Source: Saposhnikovia divaricata (taxonomy: Eukaryota > Streptophyta > Magnoliopsida > Apiales > Apiaceae). From it: a stretch of 64,000 bases of DNA. The stretch's first letter is position 1. Every line of letters begins with the position of its first letter. The position numbers and the translations under genes were made by a program. Shown here piece after piece: positions 54,981 to 64,000 of this stretch. Where the stretch lies: assembly GCA_036435485.1 (NCBI GenBank), contig CM071594.1:197930216-197994215 (forward strand), read 5' to 3'. The notes under the pieces are model-generated. The model did no database searches. It was not told the DNA's origin and saw only the letters and a program-made list of their open reading frames with translations.

Positions 54981-56784
54981 GAGACAGATCCAGAGGGAGA
55001 GAGAGAAGCCGACGGTGGTAGCCGGTGGTTGCCACCGGTAGGTGGTGGTGAAAATTCTTTTCATTAATTAAGAGAATATGGAACCTGAGATATATCTCAA
55101 GTAAGTTCTTTGAGATAACTGCTTTTTATATATAAAAATGAGGTGGGTATTTTAGTAATTTCAGAGATTTTTAATTAGCACTGCGGGCCCAACAAGATTA
55201 AAAGATTATTTTAAATGTATCTTAGAAAAATTTCCCCCGAGATATATATCTCAGGGTCCTTTTTCTCATTAATTAATTGTAATAATCTTGGAATAAAATA
55301 AATAATAATTAGAGAATAAATGTTTTAAATAAATTGAATGAATTTATTGTGTTAAAGGGGATTGAAAAAAATAGAGATTTTGAAACTTTAGTAAGGTAGT
55401 GAAATATAATAATGTTTGGGTGTTTTAATAAAAATAGCAAAGAAAAAGGAAATTAGTTGGATAATTATGTTGGTGGATGGCATTCTTTCTCTAAAAGAAC
55501 CCTATTAGTTAGTGTGTGTGTGTAACAAAAGCGAGTTTGTAAATAATCTCGAGTTGGAAGAAAAGCTATTTCGGATTAATTTTATAAATCCAATTTATTA
55601 GGAAATGATTAGAGCCTCCACTTATCAATATTTATGAATGATTTATTCTTTGACTAAAATACCCTAAATGGATAATCGAGATAGAAATAGAGAGTGAGAC
55701 TTACTAATAAATGGTTTTCTTTAAAAATTCGAACAAAAATGATTTTATGAGAATAGAATAAAGATGTAGATTTATTTGTGTAATTTTATCAAGTAATTAA
55801 TTTAAATTAGAGAATTTTGTTATAAAACGAGAATTATAGAAAGATTAGTGTTGATTCTATAATTTTTTTTATTATTCATTTTAATCGAGTAATGTTGTTA
55901 AATAAATAAATTAGTGCCATATATTAAGAATAATTAGAGACCTTGAAATTTAGAAGTTCCCTTGAGAATAATGTGATTTTAGATCATACGATGTCACGAA
56001 ACCCGATTTATTAAAATTAATAGGGAAGGCGAATAGAGCCTCAATTTAATTTGTTTAATTTGCGAGTAAGGCGTTAATGGAATTTTAGGGTTGCGAGCGC
56101 ATTTTATATTTCGAGCATTATTTGATTTTCAATGACGTGATTACCGAATTATTTTGTGACTACGAAATTTAATTGTTACTCGAGTACAAAAATCATTTTG
56201 ATAAATTATTATAGAGATTCTTTCTGAGAATTGAGATTTCCGCTTGCGGGTAACGCTTTTAACATTCAGTAGAGTTTAACGTCGAGATAGAGGCAAGTTC
56301 ATTCCTACCCTAACTCTCGGAAATTTCGTATTTCTATTCTTGTTAATTCATTTATATTTATTTTCGATGTATCAATTATGAGATATATTTGTTGCTCTTT
56401 ATGATGCAATAATTTCTTTTGAGCATTATTTTTTCGTTAAATATTATTTTACTGTTAAAATTAGTTTATTTGTGAATTGTATCCCATATAAGCATAGAAA
56501 CAATTTCGTTTCTATCGGGCCGATCTCATTAACTCGAGACGACTATTTATTTTGATTTAGTGGAACTAGTCTCATTAGTTCGAGATAGTAAAATTCATTC
56601 TTTTCAGTCGAATTTATTGTACAAATTCGACAATATTTATTGATTATCTTTTAGTTGGTTCATCTTTCGAATCAACAAATAGGAGTTATAAGATTTGGAT
56701 CGTTAGAGTTTTACTCGTTGATCAAGTGAAAAATATTCTATTTAAGCGTTCATCAATTATAAGTATTATAAATATTCGGGTGGT
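54981..56784. other. Non-coding AT-rich stretch up to element E
   Basis: No conserved ORF. Around 56270-56330 is GTCGAGATAGAGGCAAGTTCATTCCTACCC, the sort of text found near gypsy LTR ends. It may belong with the possible LTR start at 53597, with the GA-rich duplication inside, but I cannot prove a single element. Ends with GTGGT, the presumed left target site of E. Confidence 0.3.
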
Positions 56785-58013
56785 TGTTAGGTCCCGAAGT
56801 ATCGTAGAAGGGGGGTTGAATACGATACTACCAAAAATAAAAAATAATTCCGAGAATATATCTTTATCGATAATAAACTCGAAGGGGTGTTACAACTTCT
56901 AATCCAATGGATTAGCTTCAAAACCTGAACACTCCTAAGGATAGTTTAGGCATGAGGACCTTCTACCCTACACTTCCTGAAAGCGGGCTAAGCCGACTTT
57001 CCTACTAGATGGACTGTCTAGCAGCTTACACTCCTAAGGATAGTTTAGGCACGAGGACCTTCTACCCGACAATTCCTGAAAGCAGGCTAAGCCGGCTTTC
57101 CTACTAGGTGGACTGTCTAGCAGCTTACACAGAGAAGATATAAGAGAGAGAAGAGAAAGTTGTGTGTTGAGGTGTGTTTTGAAATGAAATACAACAGGCC
57201 TATTTATAGGTTTTAGAAAGTCACTATGCTGTACTATTCACGTGGGCCCCACCTGCATAGTAACCACTATTACACCAACCAGACCGTGTCTGCTAAGAAA
57301 ATTTTCTTCCATGGGCCCCACCAGCCACTATTTGCACAGTACCACTATTTGCACAGTAATCACTATTTGAACAATAACCACTATTTGCATAGTAACCACT
57401 ATTTGCACAGTACCTGCATAGTAACCGCACATAGTAATCTTGCATAGTAACCTTCTCTCTTCTGTTTCAAATATTCTGCTGAATTAATTCATCTTAGAAA
57501 ATAGTTCAAGTACCAGATTAATTTAATTATTTATTATAAATAATTAATTAATCTGTTACTTAGTTAATTTTCAGAGTAAATTAATTTTTGACAATACCTT
57601 GAGATATTATGTCTGTCGTTAATCGTAAATTGGCTTTGGCAATTCTTTCTATGAATTAATGTGTTGATCCTTCTCGTATGTGCTGACACTTAGTGCACTG
57701 GTCTGGTTCACAAGTGACTAGCACTGATCTTGATCTTCACACCTTCGTTACATTCCAATTGATTAGCCTGCAGCAGTATCTTCAAATAATATAAATACAT
57801 GGAGTCTTTTGGCCCTTCAACTGAATCATCTGTACATCTTATTTTGGCACTGAGGCTTGATCATGTTAATGAACTTCTTTCAGCGACTTGATCCTTGTCG
57901 GTGCCTGTTCTTCAAATTTCACGATCCCTGTATAGAGTTAATATTATTTATATTTTATCCTAGTTGAGTTATATATGTCCTCTATTACTTATTACATTAC
58001 ATTATGCTTTACA
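56785..58013 (-). repeat. 3' LTR of element E (1,229 bp) with a 99-bp tandem duplication
   Basis: Reverse complement of the C LTR (TGTTAGGTCCCGAAG...CTTTACA on the plus strand). CTCCTAAGGATAGTTTAGG occurs at 56932 and 57031, so a 99-bp unit near the R/U5 part is duplicated; this, with a different U3 array, accounts for the greater length. TATA box is at about 57195-57206 (CCTATTTATAGG on plus). Confidence 0.9.
57226..57447 (-). repeat. Diverged U3 array of element E
   Basis: Units of CACTATTTGCA[C/T]AGTAAC about 20 bases long, seven or more copies. Same place as the CACTATTCA array of C but with a different consensus, so the enhancer-like array has turned over within the family. Confidence 0.7.
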
Positions 58014-58029
58014 ATCTCCCCCTATTTGA
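58014..58029 (-). other. Polypurine tract of element E
   Basis: Minus strand TCAAATAGGGGGAGAT immediately before the LTR start TGTAAAG. Confidence 0.88.
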
Positions 58030-58237
58030 TTGTTAGGGTTTGACAAGCAAATTCCTAGAGGATAACTCAACTTATACAAAAAACAAAAGTGAAATACAAA
58101 GATAAATAATATTAAAGCGCATTCTGGATCAGATATACATTTTCCAGATTTCTAAAATTTGAACAAGTACAAGACAAATTGTTCCTCATATCTTCAAGTT
58201 TGCCTTGCTTTCTTTCCACATAGCACTAATACTCCCA

Positions 58238-60342
58238 TTAGCTTTTCCTTTCCCAAAATAAAGTTAATTCCGTGTCAACAACCTTTTCTTTGCCCTTACG
58301 CCTAGTAAATTTTTCTTAATCATCCAACTTCTCCCCCTCAGTTGGGTTATCCTCCAGAGTAGTAGGATGTGGAGTTGGTAAATTAGACGAAGATGACATT
58401 ACCAAGGAGTTGATTGCATCATTAAACTGGGTTGCCATGGTATTCAATTGAACCTGGAATACATCATATTGAATAAGTTGCAAATTTTTGATTTCTGCAA
58501 TGGACTTATAGATATTTTGCAACTCTTTCTCCATTGTTTGGACCCGTGTAAGGAGTCTGCTGTATTCCTTTATGGTTACAGGTGCATGTGTTTGAGTAGA
58601 TTGCTCACTCGTACGTTCTGCAGGTGTTTCACTCAACTATCTATATTCACTCAGTTTAGTGGTTTGGGTGACACTTACATGTTCTGTTCGTGTTTCCCTC
58701 AACTCTCCTCCAAAGCTTCCACCGATATGTGTACCTGCAAATGAAATCATCCTAGCCCCTTTTTCAGAGGTCACGGATGGTGCAATGAAAGTTCGTGAGC
58801 TTCCGTCCTCGCGTGAAGCGAGTTGCCGACCACTGGTAAAGAGTGGTAAATCTCGAAAGAGATCCAGAGATTTTCCCTCTGGGAGGTTAAACTTGAATCG
58901 ATTAAATGGCACAAAACCCAAATTTCCCTCGTATGTCTGTGAAGACACTTGGTTCATAAAAGAACCACCTACCGATGGATCTTTCCGTAAAAAGGAAGAT
59001 TCACCAGCAGTTATTGAGGTAGGTAATTCCACCTCGGATGCCTGTGAAGGCATTTGATCTTTAGAAAGATCATCAACCACTCTTATGTTCCGTGAAATGG
59101 AACTCAAGATAGTTTCTCCCGTCAATTCAACCTCATTTACATTTTCACTCATTGGATAAGGAAGAATTGTTTTACTAACAGTTGTCGTTACCTCGGGTTC
59201 ATTGGGTTTACTCCGTTTAGAATGAGGTAGAGCGGCTGATGTAACTAAATCCTTATGTGTTGTTACTGAGGCACTATCTCCCTCAAAGTGTTGATGGATG
59301 GTCGTTTAAATGACAATTGAGGTGTAGGAGTTTGTTGTGTTTGTGTTTGCATTTGTAGAATGGGCTCTTCGACCTGTGTTAGAGTTGGTGGGATTTCCTG
59401 CTCTTGGTCGGCTAAGATGGCCACTAGGGGCTGTAGAAAATATATTTCCTGTGACACAGCAGGGAATACAGAGGTTATAATAGCAGGGATTGAAATATTA
59501 CCTTGTCGTATACCTGCTCTCACTGGTCTTGGTAACAACGGAAGTGGGACAGTCTTTAGATATTCAGTTAGGACTGTAGGCACATCCGTATATTTCTTTT
59601 TGCTTATATAATTAATTACATTCGTCTTCATGGAAGAACATTCCACCTTTTGACCATTTTCCAAGCGTGCCCTGTCTTCATCATTCAAAAAATCATTTAA
59701 TATTAGCTGTAGAAACCTTGGATATAGACATTTGACATTTTGAGTCTGAACATCTCTTGTTCCCAAGTGTTTCATCTTTAAAATGATTTGACCAAGCACT
59801 ATTTTTCAAAAATTAATCCTCAAATTATTGGCGACCGCATACCCTATTTTTTGAATAAATTCAGGTATTCGATCTTGATTTGTTCTATCTGAGGAAAAAA
59901 CATGGTTAAGAGTGTGAAAGAAGAAATTCCAGTACTGGGTTAGAAACGTTCTAGAAAGATTACCAGTATTGAAATTGCCATCTTGGTACTTTATAAAACG
60001 AAAAAACATTTCAATCTGTTGAGGTGTAGGATCAAAAACAAGATTTTCCATGAGAAAATGAAGAACTCGATTAACATCTCGTTCAGTGACCCTAATCGAC
60101 CTTCCAAATAGTCGATATGTGATTGCACACCCGTCCTGTCTAGAAGTGTTAACCGCACTGCAATATAGTTCACGCAATGCATCATGGTTAACCTGCACTG
60201 GTGTAACTAAAGCATAGCGAATTAATGAATGTTCATTCAGAAATTGTGTCCAAGCCCGAAATTGCTCATCAAGAATGGTTTCGATTTGCTGAATGAAAAT
60301 AGGATTAACTTTAGCAATTAAAAAGCTTCCCTGCAATGCCAT
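58238..60342 (-). pseudogene. Extra ORF of element E, about 700 codons, few breaks
   Basis: Minus strand from ATG 60342 to TAA 58240. N-terminal domain with ALVTPVQV...LY, WNFFF, IGY (32 residues after LTQYW) and YPRFLQ, as in C. Then a Gln/Thr/Pro-rich linker, an acidic Ser part, FVPFNRFKFNLPEG, and a coiled-coil-like region (LLTRVQTMEKELQNIYKS) followed by a basic tail. Breaks: a shift near 59800, one near 59265, TAG at about 58637, TAA 58316. Uninterrupted at the site where G entered the C copy. No signal peptide or membrane span. Function unknown. Confidence 0.78.
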
Positions 60343-60992
60343 TTTCTAAACTTTGAGGAAATTCAAAAACAAGGGTTAGTTTTTATAAAGGATGATGTAT
60401 AAAGCAAGAATATGAAATCTGATCTAAAAACCACCAGCTAGATTTGAGAGATCTTTCCGATCAAATCTCGAAATATTCAGCAATCGTGTGTATATGCTCT
60501 GTATATCTAAAAAATGATGATGTTAAACACAAACAAAAACTCATCATTTATAAGGTTTCAAGGTTTAGTGGGTTAGGTGTGATAGTGACAGGTTATGTTG
60601 AAAAAAATAACACCGTTCAATAATTTCTCACCTAACAACCTAATTAGCTGAAAAACATCTTATCACTGAAACCTGTCGGTCAAAAAACATCTTATCACCG
60701 AAACCTATCAGCCTATAGACATATACACATATTTAATACTTGTAATTATTATGGATTTAAAAATAATCACGCAGTAAATCAAGAATTAATCCACAATAAT
60801 AATATAAACTCATAATTAAATAGACATAAAATTAACAAAATATTATTAATTGATATATGTCAATAAAGTATTTATTTAATTATGCTACAATGATATCTCA
60901 AGAATAATCATGTAGATAAGCAAATAAAACAAACAAAATCCAGAGAATGAAATTCAATAGCTGCAAGCAAATTGAACAGACATTTTAAAAGA
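60343..60992 (-). promoter_or_regulatory. Spacer before the extra ORF of E with TATA-like box
   Basis: Homologous to 35135-35801 in C. On the minus strand TATAAAT (60552-60546) and a TTTTTAG site about 38 bases further on are kept. Remainder AT-rich, no ORF. Confidence 0.4.
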
Positions 60993-62764
60993 TCATGTGA
61001 AATTTAACATACCAAGCTCACTTACCAACCTTGAAAAGGTTGCTTCATCCAAAGCTTTAGTAAAAATGTCTGCCAACTATTTTTCACTAGGAAGAAAATG
61101 CAGTTCCACAGTGCCTTTCATCACATGCACCCTGATGAAATGGTATCTGATGTCTATGTGCTTGGTTCTAGAATGCTGCACTAGATTCTGTGATATTACA
61201 ATTGCACTAGTGTAATCACAGAAAATTTGGATCTTCTCAACTTTAACTCCGTAGTCAAGTAGTTGATTTCTCATCCATAGAATATGTGAACAACAACTCC
61301 CAACTGCTATGTATTCAGCCTCTGCAGTTGAGGTAGATACTGAGTTCTGCTTCTTACTGAACCATGAGACCAGCTTGTTTCCCAAGAATTGACAGGTTCC
61401 TGTGGTACTTTTTCTATCCATTTTGCAACCTGCATAATCTGCATCTGAGTAACCAATTAGATCAAAACTAGAATCTCTAGGGTACCAAATGCCAAGGTTT
61501 GGTGTTCCCTTGAGATATTTGAAAACCCTTTTAATAGCTACTAAGTGAGATTCCCTAGGATCAGCTTGAAATCTAGCACATAAACATGTAGCAAACATAA
61601 TATCAGGTCTACTAGCTGTTAAGTATAAAAGAGATCCAACCATGCCCCTATTTTGTTTGACTTATAAAGATTCCCTCATTCACTTGTTTAACTTGCAAAC
61701 CAAGAAAATAAGTTAATTCACCCATCATAGTCATTTCATATATACTTTGCATGAGTTTGGCAAATCTCTTGCAAAGTTTCTCATCTGTAGACCCAAATAT
61801 TATATCATCTACATAAATTTGGACAAGTATCATAGATCCATTGACATTTCTATAAAAGTGAGTTTTATCAACAGTACCTCGAATGAAGTGATTCTCTATA
61901 AGGAACTATGAGAGTGTGTCATACCAGGCTCTAGGTGCTTGCTTCAGGCCATAGAGTGCTTTGAGTAGAAAGAACACATATTCTGGAAAGTCTGGATCTT
62001 CAAAACCAGGCGGTTGACTAACATACACCTCCTCCTCTAGAATACCATTCAGAAATGCACTCTTGACATCCATTTGATAGACTTTGAAATTGGCATGCGC
62101 TGCATAGGCCAGAAAGATCTTTATTGCTTCTAACCTTGCCACTGGTGCAAAGGTTTCTTCAAAGTCAATTCCTTCCTCTTGACAGTAGCCTTTAGCCACT
62201 AATCTAGCTTTATTCCTTGTGACTATGCCATTCTCATCAATCTTGTTCTTGAATACCCACTTAGTGCCAATCACTGATTTGTCTTTAGGTTTGGGTACAA
62301 GTTTCCATACTTCATTTCTTTTAAACTGGTTTAGCTCTTCTTGCATTGCTAAAACCCCGTCTGGATCCAGAAGAGCATCTTCAACTTTCTTAGGTTCCTC
62401 TTTGGATAGAAAAGCTATACAAGCATTCTTCTTGAGTTGCTCTTCTGGTTTGGACCTTTGCATTAGGATCTCCAATGATAATCTCAAATGGATGATCCCT
62501 AGTCCATTTTCTTTGTGGTGGTAAGTTTGACCTTGATGAAGTGGCTTCATTTTCTCTGTGTTGATCATTGTGGCTTGTTGTTGAGTTTTGACTGTGAGAA
62601 ACTCCCCCTGAGTGTATGGCCCTCGAGATTGATGGAGTTCATGCAGATTCATCAACAGATGCTTCTCTTTGATTTCCAACTGATGGTGTAAGTTGTTCTT
62701 GAACAGGTGGTTCATTCTGCACTTCAACTGATGATCCTTGTCTCTTTCTCACAACATTTAATCT
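60993..62764 (-). pseudogene. pol: RT and RNase H of element E, disrupted
   Basis: Minus strand. DPDGVLAMQEEL, GTKWVFKNK, DVKSAFLNG (about 62075), a TAG after DTLS (61906), YVDDIIFGS (about 61820-61794), RNase H with GYSDADYAG, STAEAEY and KHIDIRYHFIR. About 120 bases between the SQTK motif and GMVGSLLYL (near 61650) are missing relative to C, with ATA microhomology. Further breaks: TGA 62765, a shift near 62420, TAG near 61077 in RNase H. Confidence 0.9.
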
Positions 62765-64000
62765 TCATTCTTCATCATCATCTTCACTTTCTTCACCACT
62801 TCTCTCATTCTCAAATGAGAGAGACTCATGAAAACCTTCATCTACAAGATCAGATAGTTTCTTATCATCAAAGACAACATGTATGGACTCCATTACAATG
62901 TTTAGTCTTAGGTTGTAGACTCTATAGGATTTTCCAGCTGAGTATCCAACAAAGATAGCTTCATCTGCCTTTGAATCAAATTTTCCAAGATGCTCAACAT
63001 GATTTTTCAGTACAAAGCATTTGCATCCAAAGACATGCAGAAAGTTGATTGTTGGGTTCTTGGCTTTAAAAAGTTGATAAGGTGTCATGCCTTTTTCTGG
63101 ATTGACCAAAGAAATATTCTGAGTGTAGCATTCAGTGTTTATAGCTTCTACCCAGAAGTATGTTGGTAGCTTAGACTCTTCAAGCATTGTTCTTGCAGCT
63201 TCAATTAGAGTTCTGTTCTTTCTTTCCACTACACCATTTTGTTGAGGAGTTCTTGGTGCAGAGAATTCTTGGATAATTCCTTCTTCTTCACAAAACTCTC
63301 TTATTACAGAATTCTTGAACTCAGTTCCATTGTCACTTCTAATTCTCCTTACTTTGAGTAGAGGATTGTTGTTGACTATCTTGATGTGATTTATAATGAC
63401 TTCACCCGCCTTATCCTTAGAGTGCAGAAAGAATGTCCAAGAGAATTTTGAGAAATCATCAATAATCACAAGACAGTATTTCTTCTTTAAGATTGACAAC
63501 AAATTGACTGGTCCAAAGAGATCCATGTGAAGTAGTTGCAAGGGTTGATCAATTGATGACATTGACTTTGATTTGAAAGAGCCCTTCTTCTGCTTCCCTT
63601 TCTGGCATGCATCACACAATCCATCGTTGGAGTAATCCAATTTTGGAATACCTCTAACCAAATCCTTCTTTACTAACTCATTCATTGCTTTAAAACTCAA
63701 GTGTGACAATCTTTTGTGCCAAAGCCAACCTTCATCTATACTTGCCTTGCTGAGAAGACAGGTAGTCATGTTTGCATTTGTTGAATTGAAGTCAGCAATG
63801 TACACATTTCCTCTTCTATCTCCTGTCAACACTACCTTGTTGTCACTTTTCTTAAAAATGACACAAGCTTCTGATGTGAACCAGACATTCTGGCCTTTAT
63901 CACACAATTGACTGACACTTTGGAAGTTATGCTTAAGTCCATCAACCAGTGCTACTTCTTCAATGACAACATTCCCTTGTGAAATCAAGCCATATCCTCT
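62765..64000 (-). pseudogene. pol: Integrase of element E, open in the window, upstream part outside
   Basis: Minus strand. Zinc site WHKRLSHLSF...CDACQKGK (about 63725-63590), DDE residues in HMDLFGPVN (about 63520), RSDNGTEF (about 63330) and VVERKN (about 63225), then VFGCKCFVLKN and VYNLRLNIVMESIHVVFDD. The frame is open from the window edge to the TGA at 62765 in the acidic linker, where C has TGG. Confidence 0.88.

Larger units (their letters stand above)
56785..64000 (-). mobile_element. Copia element E, minus strand, same family as C, continues past the window
   Basis: From left: 3' LTR (reverse), polypurine tract, extra ORF, spacer, RNase H, RT, integrase. The 5' LTR and gag lie to the right of the window. 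LTR, pol and extra ORF match C closely, and E keeps pieces C lost (integrase core, YVDD box), while C keeps RT/RNase H sequence E lost. Confidence 0.9.

Noticed and set aside
54216..55067. Long ORFs on both strands (Ser/Leu-Pro-rich and Arg/Glu-rich)
   Set aside because: They come from a GA-rich 314-bp tandem duplication and a (GA)n run; strong purine bias keeps several frames open at once.

Overview
The window looks like a piece of a plant (eudicot) nuclear genome made almost entirely of transposable elements. Evidence: LTR retrotransposons with TG...CA ends, tRNA-Met-type primer sites (Ty1/copia) and GGCGCC-type primer sites (Ty3/gypsy, Athila-like), short AT-rich spacers, MITEs, microsatellites and no intact host gene. 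The species cannot be read from the sequence; an asterid such as an Apiaceae is only a guess from the style of the elements.

Layout. 1-1164: flank with one small possible gene on the minus strand (370-627). 1165-10497: head-to-tail remains of a copia family (here 'B'): extra ORF 1, LTR, extra ORF 2, LTR, then a broken pol fragment. 10498-12690: DNA-transposon-like sequence holding a nested PIF/Harbinger-type MITE. 13545-27638: a complete copia element 'A' (14.1 kb, LTRs about 98% identical, gag, pol, and a 4.8-kb extra ORF). 28447-50326: copia element 'C' with a perfect 5-bp target duplication (TTCTG); it carries two gypsy elements, a truncated one, 'D' (30160-33165), in gag, and 'G' (36627-47687) in its extra ORF. 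G has an internal inversion that splits its reverse transcriptase head to head. 50332-56784: non-coding, with a promoter-like block, a MULE-type MITE with a 10-bp target duplication, a perfect 64-bp palindrome and a GA-rich 314-bp tandem duplication. 56785-64000: copia element 'E', same family as C, on the minus strand and running off the right edge.

The most interesting signal is the third ORF, lying between pol and the polypurine tract, in the copia families A, B and C/E. Overall sequences differ strongly, but the N-terminal domain keeps the same ordered motifs with fixed spacing (17 residues in one block and exactly 32 residues in another), followed by a disordered acidic or P/Q/E-rich stretch and a coiled-coil region. 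This looks like one ancient accessory protein module retained by several copia lineages in the 'envelope-like' position. No membrane segment supports a true envelope protein, and I do not know its function.

Every gag-pol copy is broken by stops, frameshifts or deletions, so none of the copies seen here looks autonomous. Some damage is informative: amber codons at former CAG/CTGG sites, loss of the RT YVDD box in C, an amber shared by C and E, and a 10-bp duplication in A.
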